Shown one piece after another: positions 27,186-36,253 of a stretch of DNA of 64,000 nt. The notes under the pieces were generated by a model. The model worked only from the letters and a program-made list of their open reading frames with translations. It did not search any database and had not been told where the DNA came from. Position numbers and translations under genes: made by a program. The first letter of the stretch is position 1, and each line of letters begins with the position of its first letter. This stretch comes from Streptomyces ruber. Its GTDB lineage: Bacteria; Actinomycetota; Actinomycetes; Streptomycetales; Streptomycetaceae. The stretch spans positions 62,001 to 126,000 of the forward strand of contig NZ_BMQK01000002.1 of assembly GCF_014648075.1 (NCBI RefSeq), in the 5' to 3' direction.

Positions 27186-27232
27186 GGTTGTGGCCGGTCA
27201 CGCAGTTCCCCGCGCCCCCGAGGGGCGCGGGG
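27186..27232. repeat. Common streptomycete intergenic repeat with terminator hairpin
   Basis: The sequence GTTGTGGCCGGTCACGCAGT followed by TCCCCGCGCCCC and its complement resembles a dispersed repeat frequent between genes in Streptomyces. Its core, 27208-27218 pairing with 27222-27232 around 3 bases, forms a strong bidirectional terminator between convergent parE and the response regulator. Confidence 0.65.
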
Positions 27233-27913
27233 TCACGCGCGCGTGGCCCACTCGTAGCGGTGTTCCGGGCGGCCCGCGTCGCCGTACTTCAGGGTCAGTC
27301 TGGCCCGGCCCGTGCGTTCCAGGAGTTTGAGGTAGCGCTGGGCGGTCTGGCGGCTCAGGCCGGTCCGCTCGGCGATCTCCTGGGCCGACAGCGGGACGTC
27401 GGCCGCCATCAGGACCCCGCGTACGAGCTCCGTGGTCGTCGCCGAGTGCCCTTTGGGCAGGGTGGGTTCCCCGCCCGCCGAGAGCGCTCCGAAGATCCGG
27501 TCCACCTGGGCCTGTTCGGCCTCGCCGCCCCCGTCGAGCGTCCGGCGCAGCTCCGCGTACGCCTCCAGCTTGGCGCGCAGGCCGGCGAACGCGAACGGTT
27601 TGACCAGGTACTGGAGCGCGCCCTGGCGCATCGCCGCCTGCACGGTCGAGACGTCGCGGGCCGCCGTCACCATGATCACGTCGGCATCGAGACCGCGTCG
27701 CCGCATCTCCCGCACGACCTCCAGCCCCGTCCGGTCGGGCAGGTAGTGGTCCAGGAGGACGAGATCCACGCCCGGCAGGGCGTCCAGCTGCCGCAGCGCG
27801 TCCGCCGCGTCGTGCGCCCGGCCCGCGACCCGGAAACCGGGCACCTTCTCCACGTAGGCGACGTTCACCTTGGCGACCCGTTCGTCGTCGTCCACGACCA
27901 GGACCTCGATCAT
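27233..27913 (-). CDS. DcuR/CitB-type response regulator
   Basis: A 226-residue two-component regulator. The receiver domain shows Asp8-Asp9, phospho-acceptor Asp55 (LVLLDHYLPDRTG), Thr in VIMVTAA and Lys in YLVKPFAF. The C-terminal helix-turn-helix (about 165-205, LSAQEIAERTGLSRQTAQRYL) is of the CitB/DcuR kind that responds to di- or tricarboxylates. Its ATG overlaps the kinase stop codon (ATGA), and GAGGAGG lies 6 bases upstream, so translation is coupled. No carboxylate transporter is adjacent, so the signal is unknown. Confidence 0.93.
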   Translation of the reverse strand: MIEVLVVDDDERVAKVNVAYVEKVPGFRVAGRAHDAADALRQLDALPGVDLVLLDHYLPDRTGLEVVREMRRRGLDADVIMVTAARDVSTVQAAMRQGALQYLVKPFAFAGLRAKLEAYAELRRTLDGGGEAEQAQVDRIFGALSAGGEPTLPKGHSATTTELVRGVLMAADVPLSAQEIAERTGLSRQTAQRYLKLLERTGRARLTLKYGDAGRPEHRYEWATRA

Positions 27914-29622
27914 CGCGACTCCTCCTCGGTGGCTGCGGCGGCGCTGCCGGCTTCTCGCACGGGGCCGGCCTCGGTGATCAGGTCCGACGCTAGCCGGTCA
28001 CCGGCCGGTCCGGGCTCCGCCAGTGCCTCCGGCAGGACGACCGTGAACTCGGCGCCCCCGCCGTGCGCCTCCGTGACGCGGGCGCTGCCCCCGTGCCGTT
28101 CGGCGAGCCGGCGCACCAGCGACAGGCCGATGCCGCGCTTCCCGTGGGCGGGCGGCTCCTTGGTGGACCACCCGTCCGTGAAGACCAGTTCCCGCCGCTC
28201 GACGGGGATTCCGGGGCCGTTGTCGCGCACGGTGAGGACCGCCGTACGTCCCTCCGTGCGCGCTTCGACCTCCACGCGCGCGTGCGGGGCGCCGGCCGCC
28301 GCGTCGAGCGCGTTGTCGACGAGGTTGCCGACGACGGTGACCAGCCCCCTGGGGTCGATCAGGCGGTCCGGCAGCAGGGTCGGGGCCGACAGCGACAGGA
28401 CCACTCCCCGTTCGGCCGCGACGGCGGCCTTGCCGACCAGGAGCGCGGCGAGCAGAGGATCGTGGATCCGCTCCGTGATCTGCTCCGAGGTGGTCCTGTG
28501 GTCGCCGACCACCTCGCCGACGAACTCCATGGCGTCGTCGTGCATCCCGAGTTCCAGCAGCCCCAGCAGTGTGTGCATCCGGTTGGCGTGTTCGTGGTCC
28601 TGCGCGCGCAGGGCGTCGATCAGGCCGCGGGTGGAGTCGAGTTCGCGTCCGAGCTGCTCCAGCTCGGTCCGGTCGCGCAGGGTCGCGACGGCGCCCCCGT
28701 CCCCGGTGGGCATGCGGTTGGCGACGAGGACGCGCCGGCCACGGACGGTGAGCAGATCGGTGCCGGTGACCCGGCCGGCCAGCACGTCGGTTGTACGGCC
28801 CGGGCCGAGCGCCTCGTCGAGGGACCGGCCCACGGCTTCGTCCCCGATGCACAGCAGACGTCGCGCCTCGTCGTTCAGCAGCCGTACGCGGCCGCCGCGG
28901 TCCAGGGCGACCACCCCCTCCCGGATGCCGTGCAGCATCGCCTCGCGTTCCGCCAGCAGCGCCGAGATGTCGGAGAAGGCGAGGTCACGGGTCTGCCGCT
29001 GCACCCTGCGGGAGATCAGGTACGCGGCCAGCGCCCCGATGGCGAGAGCGGCACCGGCGTAGGCGAACAGCCCCGGCACGGCGTGGACCAGCCGGGCCCG
29101 CACGCTGTCGTACGCGATCCCGACCGAGACCACGCCGACGATCCGGCCGTCGGCGTCGCGCAGCGGCACCTTGCCGCGGGCGGAGCGGCCCAGGGTGCCC
29201 TCGTCGATCTGCATGACCTCGCGTCCGCCCAGCGCCGCGCTCGGGTCGGTGGAGACGACCTCGCCGATCTGCTCCGGGTCGGTGTGGGACCAGCGCACGC
29301 CGTTCCTGTCCATCACCACGACGTACTCGGCCCCGCTGGCCCGGCGGACCCGTTCGGCCTCGCGCTGCACGGGACCGTCGGCCGAGGGCCGCGTCGCCAC
29401 GAGGTCCGCGGCGAGCTGCGGCCGGGTGGCCGTCGTCTGCGCGATCGCGAGGGCACGGCGCATGGCCTGGTCGTCCAGCTGGTCGCCGAGTGGCGCGAGG
29501 AACAGCCCGGTGGCGAGGACGACGACGCCGGCGGCGATCGCCACCTGCATCAGCAGCACCTGGGAGAACACCCGTCGTGGCAGGCCGAGGCGCAGGCGGC
29601 GTGCGGGAGGAGGGGAACTCAT
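27910..29622 (-). CDS. DcuS/CitA-type sensor histidine kinase
   Basis: A 570-residue membrane kinase paired with the overlapping regulator gene. Transmembrane helices at about 20-48 and 183-205 flank an extracytoplasmic PDC-type sensor (VVVMDRNGVRWSHTDPEQIG, then GKVPLRDADGRIVGVVSVG). A cytoplasmic PAS domain follows at about 220-300. The phospho-acceptor His343 is in DHEHANRMHTLLGL, the SPOB-type box of the CitA/DcuS family, and the ATPase domain contains VGNLVDNALDAA and VRDNGPGIP. The last 45 residues are disordered. A TACCGT lies 7 bases before the ATG, which lacks a strong ribosome site. The ligand is likely a carboxylate by family analogy. Confidence 0.92.
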   Translation of the reverse strand: MSSPPPARRLRLGLPRRVFSQVLLMQVAIAAGVVVLATGLFLAPLGDQLDDQAMRRALAIAQTTATRPQLAADLVATRPSADGPVQREAERVRRASGAEYVVVMDRNGVRWSHTDPEQIGEVVSTDPSAALGGREVMQIDEGTLGRSARGKVPLRDADGRIVGVVSVGIAYDSVRARLVHAVPGLFAYAGAALAIGALAAYLISRRVQRQTRDLAFSDISALLAEREAMLHGIREGVVALDRGGRVRLLNDEARRLLCIGDEAVGRSLDEALGPGRTTDVLAGRVTGTDLLTVRGRRVLVANRMPTGDGGAVATLRDRTELEQLGRELDSTRGLIDALRAQDHEHANRMHTLLGLLELGMHDDAMEFVGEVVGDHRTTSEQITERIHDPLLAALLVGKAAVAAERGVVLSLSAPTLLPDRLIDPRGLVTVVGNLVDNALDAAAGAPHARVEVEARTEGRTAVLTVRDNGPGIPVERRELVFTDGWSTKEPPAHGKRGIGLSLVRRLAERHGGSARVTEAHGGGAEFTVVLPEALAEPGPAGDRLASDLITEAGPVREAGSAAAATEEESR

Positions 29623-29686
29623 GTACCCGACGGTACGTGGACGGCCGGATCCGGCCGCGATGCCCTGGCGTGTCCGTCGCCGGCCG

Positions 29687-29716
29687 GCACGGGACCACGC
29701 GCGCGTGGTCCCGTGC
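29687..29716. terminator. Perfect 30-base palindrome, probable terminator
   Basis: The two 15-base halves (29687-29701 and 29702-29716) are exact reverse complements with no spacer. It lies just beyond the stop of the minus-strand gene ending at 29765 and upstream of the kinase gene. A terminator is the simplest reading; a dimeric protein site is possible. Confidence 0.6.
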
Positions 29717-29764
29717 GAAGGCGCACGCGGGTGTGTGTGACCCGGTGCCGTGCGGTCCCGGCGC

Positions 29765-30703
29765 TCAGTGCGGGAGCGCCGTCGGCGTCAGCTCACGCAC
29801 GGCCACGACGTCCATCCGGGCCGGGGAGCCGAGGGGCGAGCCACAGCTCTCCGGCCGGGGCGGCAGCGAGGCGCCCCGGGCGACGGTCACGCGCCATCGG
29901 CGGCCGTCGGTGTGGGCGACCGTCACTTCCCAGCGCGGTGCCGCGCCGTCGGTGCGGACGACGGCGAGCGCCTCGGCGGTGTGTTCGCGCGCGGCCGTGC
30001 GCACCGCCAGTTCGGCCGCCTGCCCGGGCCGTTCCCAGGCGGAGCTGCCCCGGCAGCCCTCGACGACCACACGGCCTTCGCGCACCCCCTGGAGGACCTC
30101 CTTGACGTGGTGCGCCTCGGCGCGGCCGTACGCGTAACCGGACGGCAGGACGAGCAGCGTGGGCGAGAACCGGTGACCGCCCAGGTGCGTGACCTCCCAG
30201 ACGCCCTCGACGCCGGAGGCGGCCAGCTCGGCGGCGAGCGGCCGGCCGAGGAGCGCGCAGCAGCGGTCGCGCTTGCCGTTGGTGCACACGAGCGCCAGCG
30301 GCTCGCCCGTGTGCGGGCGGCCGCGGAGGACCGTGTCGAAGGTGTGGTGCCCGCCCTTCCCGAGCGCGGCGAAGTCGAGGTCGAGGAGCTTCTCCGGCTC
30401 GGTGGTCGTGGCGCCGTGCAGCCATGTGTTCCCGGGCCTGGTGTGGGCCGCGTACACATGGCGCTCGCGGGCTTCACGGCGGTCCGCGTGGCGGCCGGGG
30501 CGGCGGATGAGCGCGACGCGTACGCCGGTGCCGTCCGAGGCGGCTTCGAGGGCCCGGCCGAGCGCCGGGTCCAGGTGGCTCGACGTGAGGGCTCTGACGC
30601 CCCAGGGCCCCGGCTGTTCCACCAGCAGCCAGGTGGTCGCGCTGGCCGCCGTCCCCGCCAGAGGCTCGTCGAAGTGCCGCGACGCGGTCGTGCACATAGT
30701 CAC
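29765..30703 (-). CDS. Sucrase/ferredoxin-like (thioredoxin-fold) protein, iron-regulated
   Basis: A 312-residue member of the sucrase/ferredoxin-like family, possibly binding an iron-sulfur cluster. The C-terminal thioredoxin-like ferredoxin half has LALVCTNGKRDRCCALLGRP and WEVTHLGGHRFSPTLLVLPSG, which supply the cluster cysteines and a conserved HxGGHRF motif. The first 120 residues hold the family N-domain (WLLVEQPGPWG). The GTG at 30703 or the ATG at 30697 could start it. GTG is preferred because TAGGCT lies 7 bases upstream, giving a leaderless message. That -10 lies inside an iron box, so expression should rise when iron is scarce. A role in ferric-siderophore handling is suggested by regulation only. 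Confidence 0.85.
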   Translation of the reverse strand: MTMCTTASRHFDEPLAGTAASATTWLLVEQPGPWGVRALTSSHLDPALGRALEAASDGTGVRVALIRRPGRHADRREARERHVYAAHTRPGNTWLHGATTTEPEKLLDLDFAALGKGGHHTFDTVLRGRPHTGEPLALVCTNGKRDRCCALLGRPLAAELAASGVEGVWEVTHLGGHRFSPTLLVLPSGYAYGRAEAHHVKEVLQGVREGRVVVEGCRGSSAWERPGQAAELAVRTAAREHTAEALAVVRTDGAAPRWEVTVAHTDGRRWRVTVARGASLPPRPESCGSPLGSPARMDVVAVRELTPTALPH

Positions 30704-30722
30704 GGAGGTGAGCCTAACCTGA
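30704..30722 (-). promoter_or_regulatory. Iron box (DmdR/IdeR operator)
   Basis: On the minus strand TCAGGTTAGGCTCACCTCC matches 16 of 19 bases of the streptomycete iron box TTAGGTTAGGCTCACCTAA, with the central 15 bases perfect. The site covers the -10 TAGGCT of the sucrase/ferredoxin-like gene, so Fe-DmdR would repress it. Confidence 0.8.
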
Positions 30723-30952
30723 CTCGGGCAGCGATATGTTCGGCCCGGGTTAAAGGGGCTCATTCCGGCGCATGGCGGGGTGCGCGGGCGCGGAACGAGC
30801 GGCCGGGCGGGAGCCGGCGACGGACCGCTCAGCGTGTGGTCGCGCGGCCCGGGGCGTGGCCGGCCGTGCCGGGCGTACGGTCGCACGACCGTGCGGTGCT
30901 CGGCCGCACCGGAGGGCGCGGCGCGCGAGCGGAACCGGCCGCGCGGCACGCG
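30723..30952. other. GC-rich intergenic stretch
   Basis: 230 bases between two minus-strand genes. A GCACGACCGTGC-like palindrome near 30890 may fold. Nothing else was recognised. Confidence 0.4.
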
Positions 30953-31195
30953 CTAGACATCGGGGATGTCGGCCTTGGCCTTCACCAGGGTCTCGCGCGT
31001 GATCACCACGATGCGTTCGTACTCGGCGCGGGCGGCGTCCGCCGGGAGGTGGGAGTCGAGGGAAGTGGTGGCGTCCGTGCCGATGACGGCGAAATTGCCG
31101 TCCGCCAATTCGAAGATGTCCGGGCACGTCGCCCCGGAAGTGCTGCCTCGATGACGTGGGGACACCCCAAGACGACGGCGGATGATCTGGCTCAC
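30953..31195 (-). CDS. Small conserved streptomycete protein of unknown function
   Basis: An 80-residue protein starting VSQIIRRRLGVSPRHRGST. I know similar short proteins in Streptomyces, usually near XRE-type regulators, but no function. It contains a compact acidic core (CPDIFELADGNFAVIGTDAT) and ends in a helix (YERIVVITRETLVKAKADI). There is one Cys and no membrane segment. The GTG at 31195 is chosen because a G-rich ribosome site lies 8 bases upstream; an earlier in-frame ATG at 31240 would add low-quality sequence. It lies downstream of a DUF6082 gene on the same strand, with a TCACTC-N4-GAGTGA palindrome between them. Confidence 0.7.
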   Translation of the reverse strand: MSQIIRRRLGVSPRHRGSTSGATCPDIFELADGNFAVIGTDATTSLDSHLPADAARAEYERIVVITRETLVKAKADIPDV

Positions 31196-31290
31196 TGTAG
31201 AACCCCCTGCTCCCGAGGCACGAGTCGGCTCACTGTCCAACGCCGGAAGAACGCAAAGGCGGTGTATCGGTTACTGCTGGGCCGCTTGTT

Positions 31291-31306
31291 TCACTCGTAT
31301 GAGTGA
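31291..31306. promoter_or_regulatory. Palindrome TCACTC-GTAT-GAGTGA, operator candidate
   Basis: Two perfect 6-base arms with a 4-base spacer lie 96 bases upstream of the small gene at 31195, in the most A+T-rich part of that gap. The sequence looks like a dimeric helix-turn-helix site. The binding protein is unknown. Confidence 0.4.
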
Positions 31307-31359
31307 TGAGAGGGAGCGGAGTTTACTCATGGCGGCGGGGCGGTGGTGGGCATATCGGT

Positions 31360-31917
31360 TTATTCGTCGGTCGGCGGCTCCCCCACCACCCACCATTCCT
31401 CGGTGTCCGCGTCCTCGAGTTGCCGGAGCAGGTCGTCCACCATCAGCCCGAGCTCGGCCTCGTCGGTGTCCGCGAGGCTCGCCCGCTGCTGACGTGTGGC
31501 GTACCAGTAGTCCCGCACCGTCGGGTTCTGCAGGAATCCGCGTACGTGTTTGAAGAACTCCTCGCGACTGATGTTGCCGATGCGGTAGTAGAGGAGCAGG
31601 TTGGTGTATTGCGCGTTGGCGAAAAGGAACTGACGGCGCTGCTTGGGGGAGACCGAGGTCTCGTACAGATCGAGCACTTCCGCCAATTCCGGATCATCGA
31701 TGGCTTTGCTGAGCATTTCCCAGTGCAGTCGCTGCTGACTGGTCAGATTGGTGTGCCGCTGGGTGTGCGCGGTCTGTTCCAGTCGCGTCAGTCGCAGGTG
31801 CACCGCTTCCAGTTCACGGTGGTGCAGTGCTTTGCCGATGAGGATTCCCGCGATCATGCCGATTCCCACCGCGGCGGCCGGAACCGGCCCGCGCAGACCC
31901 ATGTTCCTTGCGGTCAT
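31360..31917 (-). CDS. DUF6082 family membrane-anchored protein
   Basis: A 185-residue protein of unknown function. A single N-terminal transmembrane helix (about 10-30: PAAAVGIGMIAGILIGKAL) is followed by a coiled-coil-prone segment (LEAVHLRLTRLEQTAHTQRH). The DUF6082 helical domain follows (LTSQQRLHWEMLSKAIDDPELAEVLD, split across two helices; then LFANAQYTNLLLYYRIG). The acidic tail ends DTEEWWVVGEPPTDE. The ATG at 31917 follows GGGAG. Members often sit beside regulators in Streptomyces, but none adjoins here. It may be co-transcribed with the small gene downstream, although a possible operator lies between. Confidence 0.8.
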   Translation of the reverse strand: MTARNMGLRGPVPAAAVGIGMIAGILIGKALHHRELEAVHLRLTRLEQTAHTQRHTNLTSQQRLHWEMLSKAIDDPELAEVLDLYETSVSPKQRRQFLFANAQYTNLLLYYRIGNISREEFFKHVRGFLQNPTVRDYWYATRQQRASLADTDEAELGLMVDDLLRQLEDADTEEWWVVGEPPTDE

Positions 31918-32237
31918 GTCAACTCCCGATCGGGCGCTTGCCGTCTCCCAGTGTGACGGAGCGGCTCCGGTCGGCTGGGAGGCGGAGGAGGAGGCGCACA
32001 GGGGGTACCGCGGGTCGCACGGCGGCGCCGTGCGCTGAGGGAAAGAGCGAGGGCTCCGCCGCCGTCCGTGGCACTTCGGTCCGGTTCGTGGTGATCCCCA
32101 CCGCTCGTATCCTGGGACGGCATTCAACGGTCGTAGGAACGGGAGCCGAGCGGGGCCCGCCGAACGCCGGAGCGCGAGCCGCGTCGTGAGCGGAGCGGGC
32201 GCCGGCCGGTGCCCGCCGTCGAAGGGAGAGAGCCGCG
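31918..32237. other. Divergent intergenic region, DUF6082 / CobW
   Basis: 320 bases. A hairpin around 32017-32036 (GCACGGCGGCGCCGTGC) and a -10-like TATCCT at 32108-32113 are visible. No zinc-uptake-regulator site was found in front of the CobW gene. Confidence 0.4.
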
Positions 32238-33383
32238 TTGAGCCGGCCGAGCCGACCTGACCAGCCGGGCACACCGTCGCGTCCGGGGCCGCCGCAGATC
32301 CCGGTCGTCGTGCTCGCCGGATTCCTCGGCTCCGGCAAGACGACCCTGCTGAACCATCTGCTGCACCGCAGCGGGGGCAGCCGTATCGGCGCCGTCGTCA
32401 ACGACTTCGGTGCCATCGAGATCGACGCGATGGCCGTGGCGGGGGCGCTCGGCGACTCCACCGTCTCCCTCGGCAACGGATGTCTGTGCTGTGCCGTCGA
32501 CGCCGGCGAGCTCGATCTGTACCTGGAGCGGCTCGCCCGCCCGGACGCCGGCATCGACGTGATCGTCATCGAGGCCAGCGGGCTCGCCGAACCGCAGGAG
32601 ATCGTCCGGATGGTGCTCGCCAGCGAGGAGCCCCGGGTGGTCTACGGAGGGCTCGTCGAGGTGGTGGACGCCGCCGAGTTCGACGCCACCCGTGAGAGGC
32701 ACCCGGAGATCGACCGGCACCTCGCCCTCGCCGATCTCGTCGTCGTCAACAAGCTGGACCGCGCGGACGACGCGGACCGGGTGCCGGAGCTCGTCCGGTC
32801 GCTCGCCGGCGACGCGGCCGTCGTGCCCGCCACGTACGGCCGCGTCGACCCGGAGCTGCTCTTCGACTGCCGGCCCCGTGAGGAACGCATCGGGCAGCTC
32901 TCCTTCGACGACCTGCATGTGCACGCGGAGGACGACGCCGAGGGAGCCGAGCACGGAGGGGAATCCGGTCCCGGTCACGCCGGGCACCTGCACGCGGCGT
33001 ACGACACCCTGTCGTTCGCCTCCGAGGTGCCGTTGGACCCCCGGCGGCTGATGGAGTTCCTCGACAGCCGCCCCGAAGGGCTCTACCGCGTCAAGGGGTA
33101 CGTCGACTTCGGGCCGCACGACCACGGCAACCGGTACGCCGTGCACGCCGTCGGACGGTTCCTGCGCTTCTACCCGGAGCCCTGGGCGCCCGGGGAGCCC
33201 CGCCTCACGCAGCTCGTCCTCATCGGCACCGGGATCGACTGCGCGGCGCTGGACAAGGCACTGGAGGCGTGCCGGGACGACGCCCCGCACGCCGACGAGC
33301 ACGGCATGTGGGGCGTCCTCCGCTACGTGCAGCAGCCCGACGGGCAGGCCGAGGAGGCGGACCCCCTCGGCCCGGACGTCTAG
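32238..33383 (+). CDS. CobW-family GTP-binding metallochaperone
   Basis: A G3E-family GTPase of the COG0523 group, which delivers metals (often zinc or cobalt) to client proteins. P-loop GFLGSGKTT is at 28-36, the metal-binding GCLCC at 81-85, and NKLD at 171-174. A His/Asp/Glu-rich metal loop (HVHAEDDAEGAEHGGESG) follows at about 227-252, and the CobW C-terminal domain begins near 255. The TTG start is chosen because GGGAGAG lies 8 bases upstream. The 381-residue length is normal. No metal riboswitch or Zur box was seen. Its stop codon shares the CTAG tetranucleotide with the convergent parC stop. Confidence 0.92.
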   Translation: MSRPSRPDQPGTPSRPGPPQIPVVVLAGFLGSGKTTLLNHLLHRSGGSRIGAVVNDFGAIEIDAMAVAGALGDSTVSLGNGCLCCAVDAGELDLYLERLARPDAGIDVIVIEASGLAEPQEIVRMVLASEEPRVVYGGLVEVVDAAEFDATRERHPEIDRHLALADLVVVNKLDRADDADRVPELVRSLAGDAAVVPATYGRVDPELLFDCRPREERIGQLSFDDLHVHAEDDAEGAEHGGESGPGHAGHLHAAYDTLSFASEVPLDPRRLMEFLDSRPEGLYRVKGYVDFGPHDHGNRYAVHAVGRFLRFYPEPWAPGEPRLTQLVLIGTGIDCAALDKALEACRDDAPHADEHGMWGVLRYVQQPDGQAEEADPLGPDV

Positions 33384-35833
33384 ACCGGTCCCGCGACGAC
33401 CGCCACCGTCTTGGCCAGGGACACGCCCGAGCCGTCGCGGCGCGGGTCGATCTCCGGCAGTTCGACCGGGGTGCCGTTCTTCTGCGCGGCCCTGGCCGGG
33501 ACCGGGCCCGCCCAGGCGAGGGAGAGGCAGTCCTCACCCTTGAGGAACCGCTGGCAGCGCACCCCGCCCGTGGCCCGGCCCTTGCGCGGGTACTGGTCGA
33601 ACGGCGTCAGCTTGGCCGTCGTCTGCACCGAGTCGTCGAGGGTGCCGCGCGACCCGGCCACCGTGAACACGACCGCGTCCGCGGCCGGGTCCACCGCCGT
33701 GAAGGAGATCACCTTCGCGCCCGTGGCGAGCTTGACGCCCGCCACACCGCCCGCCGGACGGCCCTGCGGGCGGACCTGCGAGGCCTGGAAGCGCAGCAGC
33801 TGGGCGTCGTCCGTGATGAAGACCAGGTCCTCCTCGCCCGTGCGCAGCTCGACCGCGCCGACGATCCGGTCGCCCTCCTTGAGGGTGATGACCTCCAGCT
33901 CCTCCTTGTTGGACGGGTAGTCGGGGACCACACGCTTGACCACGCCCTGCTCCGTGCCGATCGCCAGGCCCGGTGACGACTCGTCGAGCGTGGTCAGGCA
34001 GACGACCGTCTCGTCGCCCTGCAGGGACAGGAACTCGGTCAGCGGTGCGCCCCCGGAGAGGTTCGGCGCCGGCAGCGACTCCGGGAGCTGCGGGAGGTCG
34101 ATCACGTTCAGCCTGAGCAGGCGGCCCGTGGACGTCACCACGCCCACCTCGCCCCGGGCCGTCGCCGGCACCGCGGAGACGATCACGTCGTGCTTGGCGC
34201 GCTTGGCGTCCTTGTCCGGGAAGGGCTCGCCGTTGGCCGTGCGGGCCAGCAGCCCCGTCGAGGACAGCAGGACGCGGCACGGGTCGTCCGCCACCTGCAG
34301 CGGGACCGGCGCGACCGGTGCGGCTCCCGACTCCAGCAGCAGCGTGCGCCGGTCGGTGCCGAACTTCTTCGCGACCGCCGCCAGTTCGCCCGACACCAGC
34401 TTGCGCAGCTCGGTGTCCGACTCCAGGATCCGGGTCAGCTCCTCGATCTCCGCGTTGAGCCGGTCCTGCTCCGCCTCCAGCTCGATGCGGTCGAACCTGG
34501 TCAGCCGGCGCAGCGGGGTGTCCAGGATGTACTGCGTCTGGGTCTCCGAGAGGGAGAAGCGCTCCATCAGGCGCTGCTTGGCCTCGGCGGAGTTGTCGCT
34601 GGCACGGATCAGGCGGATGACCTCGTCGATGTCCACCAGCGCCGTGAGCAGGCCCTCGACCAGGTGGAGGCGGTCGCGCCGCTTGCCGCGGCGGAACTCC
34701 GAACGGCGCCGTACGACGGTGAATCTGTGGTCGAGGTAGACCTCGAGGAGCTCCTTGAGGCCCAGGGTGAGCGGCTGGCCGTCCACGAGGGCCACGTTGT
34801 TGATGCCGAAGGACTCCTCCATCGGCGTCAGCTTGTAGAGCTGCTCCAGGACCGCCTCGGGCACGAAGCCGTTCTTGATCTCGATGACGAGGCGCAGGCC
34901 GTGCTCGCGGTCCGTGAGGTCCTTGACGTCGGCGATGCCCTGGAGCTTCTTCGAGCCCACCAGGTCCTTGATCTTGGCGACCACCTTCTCCGGGCCGACG
35001 GCGAAGGGCAGTTCGGTGACGACGAGGCCCTTGCGGCGCGCCGTCACGTTCTCCACGGACACCGTGGCGCGGATCTTGAAGGTGCCACGGCCCGTCGCGT
35101 ACGCGTCCCGGACGCCGGAGAGACCGACGATCCGGCCGCCGGTGGGCAGGTCGGGGCCGGGAACGTGCTTCATCAGGGCGTCGAGGTCCGCGTTCGGGTG
35201 GCGGATCAGGTGCCGGGCCGCCGCGATGACCTCGCGCAGGTTGTGCGGCGGCATGTTGGTGGCCATGCCGACGGCGATGCCGGAGGCGCCGTTCACCAGC
35301 AGGTTCGGGAAGGCGGCCGGCAGTGCCAGCGGCTCCTGCTCCTGGCCGTCGTAGTTGGGCGCGAAGTCGACCGTGTCCTCGTCGATGGACTCCGTCATCA
35401 GGCTCGTGGCCTCGGCCATCCGGCACTCGGTGTACCGCATGGCCGCCGGCGGGTCGTCGTTGCCGAGCGAGCCGAAGTTGCCGTGGCCGTCGACCAGGGG
35501 CACGCGCATCGAGAAGGGCTGGGCCATACGCACCAGGGCGTCGTAGATCGACGCGTCGCCGTGCGGGTGCAGCTTGCCCATGACCTCGCCGACGACGCGG
35601 GCGCACTTCACGTAACCGCGTTCGGGGCGCAGGCCCATCTCGCTCATCTGGTAGACGATGCGGCGGTGCACCGGCTTGAGGCCGTCACGGGCGTCCGGCA
35701 GGGCCCGGGAGTAGATGACCGAGTACGCGTACTCCAGGAAGGAGCCCTGCATCTCGTCCACGACGTCGATGTCGAGGATCTTCTCCTCGTACGCGTCGTC
35801 GGGCGGCGGGGTCTTCGTGCTGCGGCGGGCCAT
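33380..35833 (-). CDS. parC: DNA topoisomerase IV subunit A (GyrA-like)
   Basis: DNA-breaking subunit that with ParE decatenates chromosomes. It has 817 residues. The winged-helix domain begins near 30 ([21 protein letters not shown]). The catalytic Tyr134 sits in [11 protein letters not shown] after [13 protein letters not shown], the quinolone-sensitive helix. A coiled-coil tower spans about 360-470, and a beta-pinwheel C-domain starts near 500. The canonical GyrA box (QRRGGKG) is replaced by [11 protein letters not shown], supporting ParC over GyrA. The ATG at 35833 follows AAGGAG by 11 bases. It is a single gene, ending in a CTAG shared with the CobW gene. Confidence 0.95.
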   Translation of the reverse strand: MARRSTKTPPPDDAYEEKILDIDVVDEMQGSFLEYAYSVIYSRALPDARDGLKPVHRRIVYQMSEMGLRPERGYVKCARVVGEVMGKLHPHGDASIYDALVRMAQPFSMRVPLVDGHGNFGSLGNDDPPAAMRYTECRMAEATSLMTESIDEDTVDFAPNYDGQEQEPLALPAAFPNLLVNGASGIAVGMATNMPPHNLREVIAAARHLIRHPNADLDALMKHVPGPDLPTGGRIVGLSGVRDAYATGRGTFKIRATVSVENVTARRKGLVVTELPFAVGPEKVVAKIKDLVGSKKLQGIADVKDLTDREHGLRLVIEIKNGFVPEAVLEQLYKLTPMEESFGINNVALVDGQPLTLGLKELLEVYLDHRFTVVRRRSEFRRGKRRDRLHLVEGLLTALVDIDEVIRLIRASDNSAEAKQRLMERFSLSETQTQYILDTPLRRLTRFDRIELEAEQDRLNAEIEELTRILESDTELRKLVSGELAAVAKKFGTDRRTLLLESGAAPVAPVPLQVADDPCRVLLSSTGLLARTANGEPFPDKDAKRAKHDVIVSAVPATARGEVGVVTSTGRLLRLNVIDLPQLPESLPAPNLSGGAPLTEFLSLQGDETVVCLTTLDESSPGLAIGTEQGVVKRVVPDYPSNKEELEVITLKEGDRIVGAVELRTGEEDLVFITDDAQLLRFQASQVRPQGRPAGGVAGVKLATGAKVISFTAVDPAADAVVFTVAGSRGTLDDSVQTTAKLTPFDQYPRKGRATGGVRCQRFLKGEDCLSLAWAGPVPARAAQKNGTPVELPEIDPRRDGSGVSLAKTVAVVAGPV

Positions 35834-36253
35834 CGCTGCTGCGGCTCCTTCACAGTCTTGCCGGGGCATGAACGGATATTGACGCGCTCCATTGTGGACC
35901 GCCCCGCCGACAACCGCCGACCGCCCCACTGACAACCGGGTACGGCGGACCGGTTCACGGGCCGGGCGGGGGCGCCCCACGCGTCGGTGCGCGGGCCGGT
36001 CCGTGGCGCGTCCACACCGGTCGCGCCCCCGCTCCGGTGTGAACGCCGCCGGGCCGGAGCGGCGGGGCAGGCGGGCCGGGCCCGTCCGCTCCCTCCGCGC
36101 ACCTCGCACCCGTCCGTACCCGTCACCCCGCGTCTCGCTCTCGGCGTACCGCGTCCGGGAACTTCGCCAGGCGTCCGCCCGCTTGCATACAGTGGCAGAA
36201 CCGGCAGGAATTCTGCAGTTTCAACGAAAGCTTCCGCGATCGAAGGGACGTAC
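35834..36253. other. Divergent intergenic region, parC / M16 peptidase
   Basis: 420 bases. The parC side is GC-rich with several small inverted repeats. Near the peptidase gene a -10-like TACAGT (about 36187-36192) and an A+T-richer leader are seen. No gene or known RNA motif was recognised. Confidence 0.4.

Noticed and set aside
34190..35932. Plus-strand frame of 580 codons inside parC
   Set aside because: Antisense shadow of parC with Ala/Val/Arg-rich low-information sequence.
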